From Gordonia sp. ABSL11-1 (GTDB lineage Bacteria > Actinomycetota > Actinomycetes > Mycobacteriales > Mycobacteriaceae): DNA of 42,478 nt. Made by a program: the position numbers and the translations under genes. How positions within the stretch are numbered: the first letter of the stretch is position 1; each line of letters starts with the position of its first letter. The notes beneath the pieces were generated by a model. The model was not told where the DNA came from and did not search any database. It saw nothing but the letters and a program-made list of their open reading frames with translations. Of the stretch, positions 1 through 7,022 are shown piece by piece. The stretch covers positions 1 to 42,478 of the forward strand of contig NZ_JASXSI010000034.1 of the NCBI RefSeq assembly GCF_030315685.1, in the 5' to 3' direction.

Positions 1-174
1 CTCACCGACCTCGACACCACGCCGCAGTCCGGGCACCGCGACGCCGCAGAGTCGGCGGTCACCACCTCCACCACCCGAGTCCAGACCTGCCGCCACACCG
101 CAGCGACCTCGAGTCCTTCCAAACCCAACAACAACGACGACGCACCATCCAGATTTCCGGAGACCTGGGGCGTC
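1..174. other. Unassigned edge sequence
   Basis: I recognise no gene here. Frame 1 on the plus strand stays open from the window edge past this stretch and reads as a Ser/Thr/Pro/Asn-rich tail, so it could be the low-complexity end of a protein that begins outside the window. No motif supports that, and the downstream part of the same frame runs antisense into the DUF4062 remnant. I therefore leave it unassigned. Confidence 0.3.
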
Positions 175-361
175 TCACATCATCGACACGCCGGCCCGCT
201 GACCAGGCATTGCCCGCTCGACCTCGAAGAGCCGGAATATCTCCATGCCTGCTGGCAGATGGTCCATTCGCAGGATCGCCCTGTATCACGGTGGCGCGTT
301 CGTCGGTCGGGTCGGTGTACGTCGAACTGACGAACACCTGATATCGCTTCTCATCCGCCAC
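175..361 (-). pseudogene. Frameshifted remnant of a DUF4062 protein (N-terminus only)
   Basis: Reading leftwards from a GTG at 361, the first 27 codons give KRYQVFVSSTYTD followed by DERATVIQ. This is the signature start of DUF4062 proteins, which are often followed by NTPase or other effector domains and are frequent in accessory and defence-type loci. At about position 280 there is one extra base. The frame that follows reads AILRMDHLPAGMEIF, the expected continuation of the family (usually ALLELxxxPAGMEIFPA), and then meets TGA at 175-177. The large C-terminal part of the protein is absent. The homologous stretch is short but its two halves join exactly across a one-base shift, so I call it a decayed fragment rather than a shadow frame. 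It lies about 130 bp beyond the 3' end of a tRNA gene, a typical integration spot. Confidence 0.7.
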
Positions 362-468
362 TCACCAAGTGGTGTCAGCTGGGTCTGACGAACCGGGGTG
401 TTGCTGTGCCGATTGGGTAGCACGGGGTGGCATCTCAGCCGTTCGGACGACGTGCTGGCAGAGGAAAC

Positions 469-483
469 GCCTGCTGAACAGGC
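469..483 (-). terminator. Weak hairpin downstream of the tRNA gene
   Basis: On the minus strand, 10-24 nt after the tRNA 3' end, a 5-bp stem (GCCTG/CAGGC) with a 5-nt loop is followed by GTTTCC. It is short with only a weak T run, so it may serve as a tRNA transcription terminator, but the call is tentative. Confidence 0.35.
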
Positions 484-492
484 ATTTCACGG

Positions 493-566
493 TGCCCCCA
501 GTCGGACTCGAACCGACACTGGGCGGATTTTAAGTCCGCTGCCTCTGCCAATTGGGCTATAGGGGC
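493..566 (-). tRNA. tRNA with anticodon UAA (probable tRNA-Leu), short variable arm
   Basis: The minus strand folds into a 74-nt cloverleaf. The acceptor stem pairs GCCCCTA with TGGGGGC, the anticodon stem is GCGGA/TCCGC around loop CTTAAAA (anticodon TAA at 532-530), and the T arm is GTCGG-TTCGAGT-CCGAC, with discriminator A. The CCA end is not encoded (ACCG follows). Anticodon UAA reads the rare leucine codon UUA. The variable arm is only about 5 nt (CCAGT), a class I shape, whereas leucine tRNAs normally have a long variable arm. The isotype therefore rests on the anticodon and A73. The 3' end faces the DUF4062 remnant. Confidence 0.85.
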
Positions 567-634
567 GCGGTCAACAGCATGCCATGCGCACCGCAGGCGG
601 CCGACGGGCGCCGAGGACCGGCCCGACACGGACA

Positions 635-667
635 CCGGGGCCCTGCGCTGTCCGCGCAGGGCCCCGG
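635..667 (-). terminator. Strong GC-rich hairpin behind the porin genes
   Basis: A perfect 14-bp inverted repeat, CCGGGGCCCTGCGC with its complement, encloses a 5-nt loop. It lies about 100 bp past the stop of the distal porin gene and before the tRNA on the same strand. There is no T run, but actinobacterial terminators often lack one. It most likely ends the porin transcript. Confidence 0.65.
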
Positions 668-765
668 GCCTGTGAGAAGGTCAACCACATGGGGGACAGT
701 CGATCCGCATGGGGAACTACCCCCGCGGATGTCAGCCGCCCATGTGCATGCGACAGGAGCGTCGA

Positions 766-1458
766 TCAGCCCAGGCTGAACGGCTTTCCGTACAGCCAGA
801 CGACCTGTGTGGTGTGTTCGGTCTGGATCTGCACCTTGGCGTAGGACCGCGCCTGGGCGTAGCCCGCGCATCCGTTGATCATCATCGTTTCGTTGGTGTA
901 CGCCACGGCGCCCTCGCCGCCACGGAACTTCACCGCCGATTCATGTGCCCGCGAACCGAATGCATCCGCGTACTCGATGTCGTTGATGACGTAGTTGGCG
1001 GCCTGGCCCGGGCCCAGGGTGACGGCGGCGCCGGTCTGGGCGGTCCCGGTGATGGCGACCTCCTGGCCGGGGGAGCCGGCTCCGGGCTTCGCTGTCGACG
1101 TCGTGGACGATTTGCCGCCCAGGGTCAGCTGGCAGCCGACGACGTATCCCGAGCCGATACCGAACTTGGCCTTCTTGTCCGACGTCGTGACGTCGTACCG
1201 GCCGGAGACCCAGGCGTTGCGGTGCAGCGGAGTGCCGCCGAGCGACGGGTTGATCCGCGCGCGCTCGTTGGTGCGCTTGATGGTGATCGTCGACCCGTCG
1301 GCGAGCTTCTTGGTCACGGTCTGGTCGGGCAACCGCACGAAGGTGTCGGCGTGGGCGACGCCCTGATCCATCAGCGGGATCGCGGCCAGCACGCCGATCG
1401 TCAGCGCGCCGGCACGGCATACGTTACGCGAGAACCGGGTTCGGAGAATGTTGTTCAT
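766..1458 (-). CDS. MspA-family porin, distal of two
   Basis: This is predicted to be an outer-membrane (mycomembrane) porin of the MspA family, the octameric channels that pass small hydrophilic solutes. The 230-residue product has a signal peptide with likely cleavage after AHA (residue 37). Family features follow: a mature start with FVRLPD, PSLGGTPLHRNAWVSG around residues 86-101, GYVVGCQ, and a C-terminal GCAGYAQARSYA segment ending in LYGKPFSLG. I chose the ATG at 1458 because GAGGT sits about 6 nt upstream. An in-frame ATG at 1473 overlaps the stop of the upstream porin gene and would add five residues. The pair is evidently co-transcribed and ends at the hairpin at 635-667. No frameshift or missing element is seen. 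Confidence 0.9.
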   Translation of the reverse strand: MNNILRTRFSRNVCRAGALTIGVLAAIPLMDQGVAHADTFVRLPDQTVTKKLADGSTITIKRTNERARINPSLGGTPLHRNAWVSGRYDVTTSDKKAKFGIGSGYVVGCQLTLGGKSSTTSTAKPGAGSPGQEVAITGTAQTGAAVTLGPGQAANYVINDIEYADAFGSRAHESAVKFRGGEGAVAYTNETMMINGCAGYAQARSYAKVQIQTEHTTQVVWLYGKPFSLG

Positions 1459-1469
1459 GTCGACCTCTG

Positions 1470-2129
1470 TCATCCGATGGAGAAGGGCTTGCCGTACAGG
1501 TTCACCTTCTGGTGCAGCTTGCCCGTCGTCTCGACGGTGCTGAAGGCGCGTGCCTGTGCGTAGCCGCCGCAGTTCTGGATGGCCAGCTGTGCGCGGTCGT
1601 AGCCGATGTTGTATGTGCCCGGCTTCTCGATGTCCTTGCGCGAGAGCTGCACGAACACAACCTGTCCCGCGGCGAGCGGAACCGAGAGGCTCGCCGTCGC
1701 CGACGGTGTCGCCGACAACGTGGCCGACAGGTCACCCGACAGCCCCTTGATGTCGACCTGGCAGCCGACGATGTAGCCCGTGGACAGGGTTGCCGCCGCA
1801 CCGTTGGTCATGGTGCCGTTGCTCCCCGGCAGCTCGGACTCGCCGGCCGGGCCCGCGCTCGGACCTGCCTTGGCGGGCTTGAGCTTCGGCGCCTTGAGAG
1901 TGACGTTGCCGCTCACCCAGGCGGTGCGCGACGCGGGGTTCCCGGCCATCGACGCCGAAACCTGCGCGCTCTCCCCGCTGCGGCTGAGCGTGATGCCCTC
2001 CCCGTGGGCGGTACCTCCGGGTAGCCGGACGAAGGCGTCCGCTCCGGCCGAGCCGACTCCCGCAACCGCGGCCCCGATCGCGGCCGCGGTCACGCCCGCA
2101 ACCCGAAAGGTCCTGTGTCTGTTCGTCAT
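1470..2129 (-). CDS. MspA-family porin, proximal of two
   Basis: This is a 219-residue paralogue of the next gene and likely a mycomembrane porin. The signal peptide ends near AGA-DA (residue 30). The mature part has the family blocks FVRLPGG, MAGNPASRTAWVSG, GYIVGCQ and NCGGYAQARAFS, and ends LYGKPFSIG, nearly the same tail as its neighbour. The central region carries a Pro/Gly/Ala/Ser-rich stretch (about residues 78-106). The start is well supported: GAGGAGG lies 6-7 nt before the ATG. The stop overlaps a possible upstream start of the distal porin. The gene is divergent from an iron-box-associated gene, so a link between this porin pair and iron or siderophore passage is possible but not shown. 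Confidence 0.9.
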   Translation of the reverse strand: MTNRHRTFRVAGVTAAAIGAAVAGVGSAGADAFVRLPGGTAHGEGITLSRSGESAQVSASMAGNPASRTAWVSGNVTLKAPKLKPAKAGPSAGPAGESELPGSNGTMTNGAAATLSTGYIVGCQVDIKGLSGDLSATLSATPSATASLSVPLAAGQVVFVQLSRKDIEKPGTYNIGYDRAQLAIQNCGGYAQARAFSTVETTGKLHQKVNLYGKPFSIG

Positions 2130-2490
2130 CCACTCCTCCTCGTTTCCGCGGCACCGAGCTTCCCGGGTCCCGACCTTGCCCGGAGCAGGAGTGATCGATG
2201 ACGAGCCGGGCGCTCTGCCCTCAAGTATGAGTACCGTATGAGTAATAATCAGGAAAGTCTAATGTGGTGGCAATCACGCTTGAACGACTACGTCGGCCTC
2301 GTTTGTCACAGGAGGGGCCGCTACGAACGAGCGGTCCGTCGACCAACCGTCCCCCGGTGGGGTTGCGTCGGGATAGTGAGCTTAGGTAAAGATAGCCTTA
2401 GTAAACCGAGCGACACCCGCCGCGGTCAGGGGACCGGGGCGAAAATCGACGAGACGGACACCACCACCGCGGTGGTGTGAACGCGACGGG
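2130..2490. other. Divergent intergenic region, porins / adenylation-like gene
   Basis: These 361 bp separate the porin genes (leftward) from the gene starting at 2491 (rightward). Besides the iron box at 2382-2400, it holds an imperfect inverted repeat at 2315-2337 (an 8-bp stem with one G-T pair around ACGAACG). That repeat has no T run after it, so it looks more like an operator or leader hairpin than a terminator. The AT-rich patch around 2225-2270 could carry a promoter. An 80-codon open frame (2238-2480) crosses the iron box and is probably not a gene. Confidence 0.5.
2382..2400 (+). promoter_or_regulatory. IdeR/DtxR-type iron box
   Basis: TTAGGTAAAGATAGCCTTA matches 14 of 19 positions of the IdeR consensus TTAGGTTAGSCTAACCTAA (my alignment). 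It includes both outer arms except one base and the AGCC/GGT half-site cores. It lies 90 bp before the ATG at 2491, so Fe-loaded IdeR would be expected to repress that gene under iron sufficiency. It is about 250 bp from the porin start on the other side. Confidence 0.65.
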
Positions 2491-3273
2491 ATGACAGTGA
2501 CGCAGCTGGTAACACCATGCTCCTTGTTGAGCGACGCGCAGGACTGCTACGGATGCAGTCCCGCGGTGGCGATCGACGGTGACGCCGTCGACTTCGAACG
2601 GTTCGCCGAATGTGTCGAGTTCCTCGCCTACGACCTGATGGCGTGCGGTGTGACGAGGGGACGGCGGATCGGGCTCGGCATCCGATCGGGTTGGGTGTTC
2701 GTGCTGACCTGGCACGCCCTGGTCGCTATCGATACAGTCGTGGTCCCGGTCGACCTCTGCGACAGTTCCTCGATCGGGCGGGCCCGTGAGCTCGACCTCG
2801 ACTTCCTGCTTGCCCACGAGGACCACAACGACATTCTCGAGGACGCGATCGACGGCCTGATCGACGACGAGACGTCGATCCCAGTCTTCCGGGTCGCCGA
2901 CGAGTTCGCACTCGTCGACGTCAGTTCGCCGGAACCGGTGTCCTCCGGGGTGGTGGCGCCGGACGCCGACGGCTGCGGAGGCCTGGTGTCCGATCTGGAC
3001 ACGGGTCGCGTCGAGACGACCGAGCACCTGCTGGCCGAGGCGGACCGGCTCGGTCGCCGACTCGATCTGTGGCCTGGTGTGTCGGTGCAGCTCGGTGGTG
3101 CGCTCAACACACGCCGGACGATGCTGCTGATCATCGCGTGCGCGGCACGAGGCGCGTGCGCGTGTGTCGACGCGACGCCACCGATGGACCACGGTGCACA
3201 GGGACTGGAGATGGTCCCGGTGATCGATCGGCCGGGATGGCAGTTCGATGGCCCGCTGCTGTCGGTCGGCTGA
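2491..3273 (+). CDS. Small degenerate adenylation-domain-like protein
   Basis: I do not know a function for this 260-residue protein. Residues about 22-90 read like the N-terminal subdomain of ANL adenylating enzymes: SPAVAIDGDAVDFERF, then GVTRGRRIGLGIRSGWVFVL and a region ending VVVPVD, as in core motifs A1-A2. Where the ATP-binding A3 loop (TSGSTGxPKG) should be, there is only GGLVSDLDTGRVETT before a helix resembling the one after A3. The protein stops soon after the next beta-rich segment, so motifs A5-A10 and the catalytic lysine are missing. It therefore cannot adenylate by the usual mechanism. The frame is intact and an IdeR box lies upstream, which argues for a functional, iron-regulated gene rather than a pseudogene. 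The ribosome site before the ATG is weak. The gene converges on its right-hand neighbour with 30 bp between. Confidence 0.7.
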   Translation: MTVTQLVTPCSLLSDAQDCYGCSPAVAIDGDAVDFERFAECVEFLAYDLMACGVTRGRRIGLGIRSGWVFVLTWHALVAIDTVVVPVDLCDSSSIGRARELDLDFLLAHEDHNDILEDAIDGLIDDETSIPVFRVADEFALVDVSSPEPVSSGVVAPDADGCGGLVSDLDTGRVETTEHLLAEADRLGRRLDLWPGVSVQLGGALNTRRTMLLIIACAARGACACVDATPPMDHGAQGLEMVPVIDRPGWQFDGPLLSVG

Positions 3274-3303
3274 GACCCGGGATTCCGGGTCTGGTTCAGG
3301 GGC

Positions 3304-5298
3304 TCAGGCGACCGCCGCGTCGACGAGATCGGCCAGCTCGGTCTCCTTGCGGCGACGGAGCGTCGCGACGATCTCTGCCGCATCCGCATCGGTGGGCAGC
3401 CACAGGGATTCGCGTAAGACGTCGAGCAGTGCACTGCGTGCGAGGCGAGACCGCCGGGGCCGTCCCAGGCGTGCCAGGATCTGCGCGGTCGGTGATCCGG
3501 TCGCCCGGACATCGGCGGGACGCACATCGAACGTCGTGTCGGTGAAGTCGAGGAAAACCGGATCCCCTTCGGCCAGATCGAGTTCGGTGAGGAACCGTTT
3601 GATGGTCCCCGACCGTGCCTGCACCGACACCCACATGAACGACTGCGGCCCGTGGCGCGTGGTCAGCTGGACGGGGGTACCGGGCGCGATGCCGACGATG
3701 CCGGCCAGCGCGGAGGGCACGTTGAACGCCGAACCCTTGAGGTGGGCCGCGGTCACCGTCGTGGACCAGTGGACGGTCTCGCCGTCCCGGTAGAGCCCGC
3801 GGGTGCGGGTGGGCGACTTCCGCGGCGTGAAGGGGCGGGTGCGCCGTGTCACGACGTCGTCGGTGGTGACGAAATCGCCTGCGCTGGCGTAGGCGCGGAC
3901 GCTCGCCTCGGTGACGTCGTACGCGCTGGTGATCTCCTCGATGATGTCGGGGAGCCGCGCGCAACCACCGGCTTCGGTAAGGATGCGATCGATCTGGACG
4001 TGCACGGGTACGTAGGCGGCCAGACCCCAGCGGCGCAGCCCGTAGCTGCTGCGGTCCGTCTTGACGATCCTGTCGTCGGAGACCAGCGCGTTGCGCACCG
4101 ACGACGGAGCACGCGGAAAATCGGTGAGGCCACCGATGATCTCGTCGAAGGTGCACGGGGTACCCGTCATCGACAGGAAGCCGGCGACCAGATCACCCGT
4201 CGACGCGGTCGAAGAGATCACGTGGTCGCCGAGAAACGAGTACCCGCTGCGCCGCAGCCATTGTCGTGCGGCTCCGACGGGCAGTCCCAGTCCGTCGGCC
4301 ACCGAGGGGAGTGCGGCGACGTCCTCCGGACTCGCCACCGAGTCGACGGCGGCCTGGGTGATGGCGGCCGCATCCTTGAGCGAGCTCCGCACGATCCACT
4401 CGTCGACGGTGATCAGGTCCGGTGTGCCGATCGTCAGCAGATGCCAGATCGGAGTACCGAGTGAGGAGACCACCACTGCGAGAACAGGGAATTCCGCGGT
4501 GAGCGAATCGATGTCGACAACGGGATCGGCACGCCGCAGGACCTCGGCCTCGACGTCGCGCAGGCCGGGTGTGGAGTCGACCAACTCGCGCAGGCCACGC
4601 CGGAGATTCCGGTCGATCTGAGTGACCCGTTCGCGTGAGGTGCCCAGCATTCCGGCGAGTTCGGACTGCGTACGAGGGCGGGTCGCCAGGACGCGGTCGA
4701 ACAGCACGAGCCGGTCGCGTTCGGTCAGTCCGGCGACGAACGAGCGTATGTCGTCCTCGTCGAACGGTTCTGGGCGTACCGTCTCGTCCGGGGTGTGCTC
4801 GCGGACGACCCCGGATCTCGCGACGAGCCGTGCGATCAGGTTGACGACGGTCACCGGACCGACCCCGGGGAAATGCAGCAGGTCCGCGACGGACAGTGTC
4901 ATCAGTTCGGCGATGGTGACGACGCGTTCGGTCGCGAGCGCGTCGCGCGTCGAGCGTGGCAACGGAAGCGGCTCGGATCCTGCTTGCACGGCGGGGAAAT
5001 CGTCGGTGAGCCGTCGTGCGGAGCGGTCCGCGACGTAACGTTCGGCGATGCGGTGGCAGAAGCGTTCCTGGTTGACGTCGGTCAGCGTCTCCGCCGGAGA
5101 GCTGCGTATCCATGCATTGACGACGATCTCGTCGTCGGCGAGGATTCCCGGACCGCGTCGATACTCGGACAGCCACGGCAGCAACTCGATCCAGGGCTGT
5201 TCGGACAGGTGCTGCCCGCGAAGCCGTTCGGCGAGCTCGCGGTCGTCGGGGACCATGGCGTCGTCGGAGGTCAGAACCTCGGACGAGGACGATGACAT
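3304..5298 (-). CDS. Large regulator-like protein: alpha-CTD-like, sigma-4-like and winged-helix modules
   Basis: This 664-residue protein appears to be assembled from transcription-machinery parts. Residues about 120-158 (TIAELMTLSVADLLHFPGVG onward) resemble the helix-hairpin-helix C-terminal domain of the RNA polymerase alpha subunit. Residues 190-240 resemble sigma-70 region 4, with LTERDRLVLFDRVLA followed by a helix-turn-helix, TQSELAGMLGTSRERVTQID. Residues about 370-425 (TPCTFDEIIGGL, then YGLRRWG) resemble a HARE/RpoE-type winged helix, and a further HTH-like segment follows at about 437-485. The C-terminus (500-664) is unassigned. The start ATG at 5298 follows AGGGA at 11 nt; a later ATG at 5256 is possible. 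Sigma regions 2-3 are absent, so it is not an ordinary sigma factor. It lies 80 bp behind the isochorismate synthase on the same strand and has its own promoter-like motif at 5337-5356. Confidence 0.75.
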   Translation of the reverse strand: MSSSSSEVLTSDDAMVPDDRELAERLRGQHLSEQPWIELLPWLSEYRRGPGILADDEIVVNAWIRSSPAETLTDVNQERFCHRIAERYVADRSARRLTDDFPAVQAGSEPLPLPRSTRDALATERVVTIAELMTLSVADLLHFPGVGPVTVVNLIARLVARSGVVREHTPDETVRPEPFDEDDIRSFVAGLTERDRLVLFDRVLATRPRTQSELAGMLGTSRERVTQIDRNLRRGLRELVDSTPGLRDVEAEVLRRADPVVDIDSLTAEFPVLAVVVSSLGTPIWHLLTIGTPDLITVDEWIVRSSLKDAAAITQAAVDSVASPEDVAALPSVADGLGLPVGAARQWLRRSGYSFLGDHVISSTASTGDLVAGFLSMTGTPCTFDEIIGGLTDFPRAPSSVRNALVSDDRIVKTDRSSYGLRRWGLAAYVPVHVQIDRILTEAGGCARLPDIIEEITSAYDVTEASVRAYASAGDFVTTDDVVTRRTRPFTPRKSPTRTRGLYRDGETVHWSTTVTAAHLKGSAFNVPSALAGIVGIAPGTPVQLTTRHGPQSFMWVSVQARSGTIKRFLTELDLAEGDPVFLDFTDTTFDVRPADVRATGSPTAQILARLGRPRRSRLARSALLDVLRESLWLPTDADAAEIVATLRRRKETELADLVDAAVA

Positions 5299-5336
5299 CG
5301 GTGGTGGCTTCCCTGACTGTTGAACACGACGATTCC

Positions 5337-5356
5337 AGAATAGCCTATCGCTGAAC
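5337..5356 (-). promoter_or_regulatory. Promoter-like motif shared with the panD-NRPS operon
   Basis: On the minus strand, GTTCAGCGATAGGCTATTCT ends 38 nt before the ATG of the sigma-4-like gene. It matches the sequence upstream of panD (6520-6539) at 15 of 20 positions, including an unbroken CGATAGGCT. TATTCT inside it could act as a -10 element. The function is unproven. Confidence 0.4.
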
Positions 5357-5378
5357 GCCCGCAGTTGCGATGAGTCGC

Positions 5379-6494
5379 TTATCCGGCGATGTCCAGTGCG
5401 GACAGAACGGTGCGGAACTTGGCCGAGGTTTCGGCGAGTTCGGCGGCGGGGTCGGACTCGGCAACGATTCCGCCGCCGGCCCAGGTGACGAGTTCGCGGC
5501 CGTCGGGCGCGAGGTCGGCGCATCGGATGCTCACCATCCACTCGCCGTCGCCGTTCGTGTCGCACCAGCCCACGGCGCCGGCATAGAACCCGCGGCCCCC
5601 CTCCACCGCCAGGATGTGATCGCGCGCCGCCGGGGTCGGCGTCCCGCAGATGGCGGGCGTCGGATGCGCCGCGGCCGCGAGGTCGAGGACGGTGGTCGCC
5701 GGATCCGCGACGTGCCCGCTGATCGCGGTGCCGAGATGCCACATCGTCGGCGTCGAGGTGAGTGACGGTTCGGCGGGGACCTCGAGATCCGCGCACAGGG
5801 GAGCCAGTGCCGCCGCCAGCGCATCGACCACGTAACCGTGTTCGCGACGGTCCTTGGCCGACGATGCGAGACGCCGCCCGTTCTCGGCGTCGGTGAGCGG
5901 ATCGAGATCGCGCGGCAGGGAACCGGCGAGGGGATGGCAACTCACCACATCGCCCTGTTTGCGGACCAGGACCTCGGGACTCGAGCCGATGAGGTGGCGA
6001 CCCTCGAACGATGGTCCGGCCGGCGAGAGGTCGGTGGCGAACGCGTTGCCGTCGTGGTCTCGGGCGCTGAGTCGTGCGGCAAAGTCCCATGGCGACAATG
6101 GTTCCGCCGATCGCACGTCCAGTCGGCGGGCCAACACGATCTTGGCGACGCCGTTGGCCGGATCGGCGATCGCGCGGACCGCGTCCTCGACGCGGCGGAC
6201 ATGTTGATCGGGTTCGGGGTGGAACGCGGTGACCTGCGCGCCGACCGTGACGTCGGGTGCGTCGTGGCGCCATCGTCCGGGGCGTCGGGTCAGTTCGACC
6301 GGGGCCGTGAGTGCGCACGGCTCGCGCGGGTCGAAGGGCAGCGCACCGACGATTCCCGGGATCCCGCCGGAACCGAGGTACTCGCGTGCGTCGTCGAGGC
6401 GATCGAATCGACTGCGGATTCCGGTGGCGATCACGTGTTCCTCCGGCCGGGACAGGAGGAACACCGGGTCGTGACGCGTCGCATGCTCACTCAT
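5379..6494 (-). CDS. Isochorismate synthase
   Basis: This enzyme is predicted to convert chorismate to isochorismate, the precursor of salicylate, 2,3-dihydroxybenzoate or menaquinone. The 371 residues match the short EntC/DhbC/MenF form. Visible family signatures are AKIVLARRLDV with the presumed general-base lysine at 118, GSSPEVLV and CHPLAGSLPR (171-195), KDRREHGYVVD (214-224), MWHLGTAISG, AHPTPAICGTP (276-286), GFYAGAVGW and AGGGIVAESDP, the metal and product-pocket end. It is too short for a typical bifunctional salicylate synthase (MbtI type, about 450 residues). The ATG at 6494 matches the family start; an open frame extends to 6635 but would run into the divergent panD. No isochorismatase or dihydroxybenzoate dehydrogenase lies nearby, so the product could feed either an aryl-capped siderophore or menaquinone. 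Confidence 0.88.
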   Translation of the reverse strand: MSEHATRHDPVFLLSRPEEHVIATGIRSRFDRLDDAREYLGSGGIPGIVGALPFDPREPCALTAPVELTRRPGRWRHDAPDVTVGAQVTAFHPEPDQHVRRVEDAVRAIADPANGVAKIVLARRLDVRSAEPLSPWDFAARLSARDHDGNAFATDLSPAGPSFEGRHLIGSSPEVLVRKQGDVVSCHPLAGSLPRDLDPLTDAENGRRLASSAKDRREHGYVVDALAAALAPLCADLEVPAEPSLTSTPTMWHLGTAISGHVADPATTVLDLAAAAHPTPAICGTPTPAARDHILAVEGGRGFYAGAVGWCDTNGDGEWMVSIRCADLAPDGRELVTWAGGGIVAESDPAAELAETSAKFRTVLSALDIAG

Positions 6495-6519
6495 GCCTTG
6501 AAATCTACCAAGTGTGGTT

Positions 6520-6539
6520 GTTCTACGATAGGCTTTGTT
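6520..6539 (+). promoter_or_regulatory. Promoter-like motif upstream of panD
   Basis: GTTCTACGATAGGCTTTGTT lies 55 nt before the panD ATG in the 100-bp gap between isochorismate synthase and panD. It shares 15 of 20 positions with 5337-5356, in the same orientation relative to the downstream gene. TACGAT may be a -10 element; the only TTGAAA upstream is 20 nt away, which is not ideal spacing. I found no convincing IdeR box in this gap. Confidence 0.4.
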
Positions 6540-6594
6540 GCTTGTGAGTGGCGGCACCCCGAACCGCCCGAATCGACCGATACAGGGAGCTGAG

Positions 6595-7002
6595 ATGCTG
6601 CGCACCGTTGTCAACGGAAAGATCCACCGAGCCACCGTGACCCAGGCCGACCTGCATTACGTCGGATCCATCACGATCGACGAGAACCTGATGCGAGCCG
6701 CCGATCTGGTGGAGGGCGAGCAGGTCCAGGTCGTCGACATCACCAACGGCGCCCGACTCGAGACCTATGTCATCACCGGTCCCGCCGACAGCGGCGTGAT
6801 CTGCATCAACGGTGCGGCCGCGCACCTGGTCAACCCCGACGACCTGGTCATCATCATGTCGTTCCTGCAGCTCGACGAGACCGAACTCATCGCGCATCAG
6901 CCCAAGGTCGTGCACGTGAACGGCGACAACGCCATCGTCGCCCTGGGCAACGATCCGGCTCAGCCCGTGCCGGGAGCCACCGACCAGATGGCGTCGCGCT
7001 GA
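6595..7002 (+). CDS. panD: Aspartate 1-decarboxylase
   Basis: PanD is a pyruvoyl enzyme that decarboxylates L-aspartate to beta-alanine, normally for pantothenate and CoA. The 135-residue product carries the self-processing site HYVGSITID, with cleavage expected between Gly24 and Ser25 so that Ser25 becomes the pyruvoyl group. It also has the N-terminal MLRTVVNGKIHRATVT (Lys9), NGARLETYVI around Tyr58, and GVICINGAAAHLV. All catalytic parts appear present. The ATG at 6595 follows GGGAG at good distance; an earlier in-frame start at 6535 would add an unlikely extension. The gene does not sit with panB or panC. It is first in the NRPS operon, only 20 bp before NRPS 1. With the beta-alanine-like adenylation codes downstream, I infer a dedicated beta-alanine supply for the siderophore. 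Confidence 0.95.
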   Translation: MLRTVVNGKIHRATVTQADLHYVGSITIDENLMRAADLVEGEQVQVVDITNGARLETYVITGPADSGVICINGAAAHLVNPDDLVIIMSFLQLDETELIAHQPKVVHVNGDNAIVALGNDPAQPVPGATDQMASR

Positions 7003-7022
7003 GCACATCGGCCACATCCACG

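Noticed and set aside
2238..2480. 80-codon frame in the porin-side intergenic region
   Set aside because: No ribosome site, no similarity recognised, and it runs through the iron box and promoter region.
5299..6318. N-terminal extension of the sigma-4-like protein to 1004 residues
   Set aside because: The extension lies in another frame over the isochorismate synthase, has Arg/Pro-rich shadow composition and no recognisable domain. The ATG at 5298 has an SD-like AGGGA.
5379..6494. Salicylate synthase (MbtI/Irp9 type)
   Set aside because: 371 residues with EntC-like motifs fit isochorismate synthase better than the roughly 450-residue bifunctional salicylate synthases.
6495..6594. IdeR box in front of panD
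   Set aside because: The best alignment around GATAGGCT matches only about 10 of 19 consensus positions, so I do not call it. Iron control of the operon remains an expectation.
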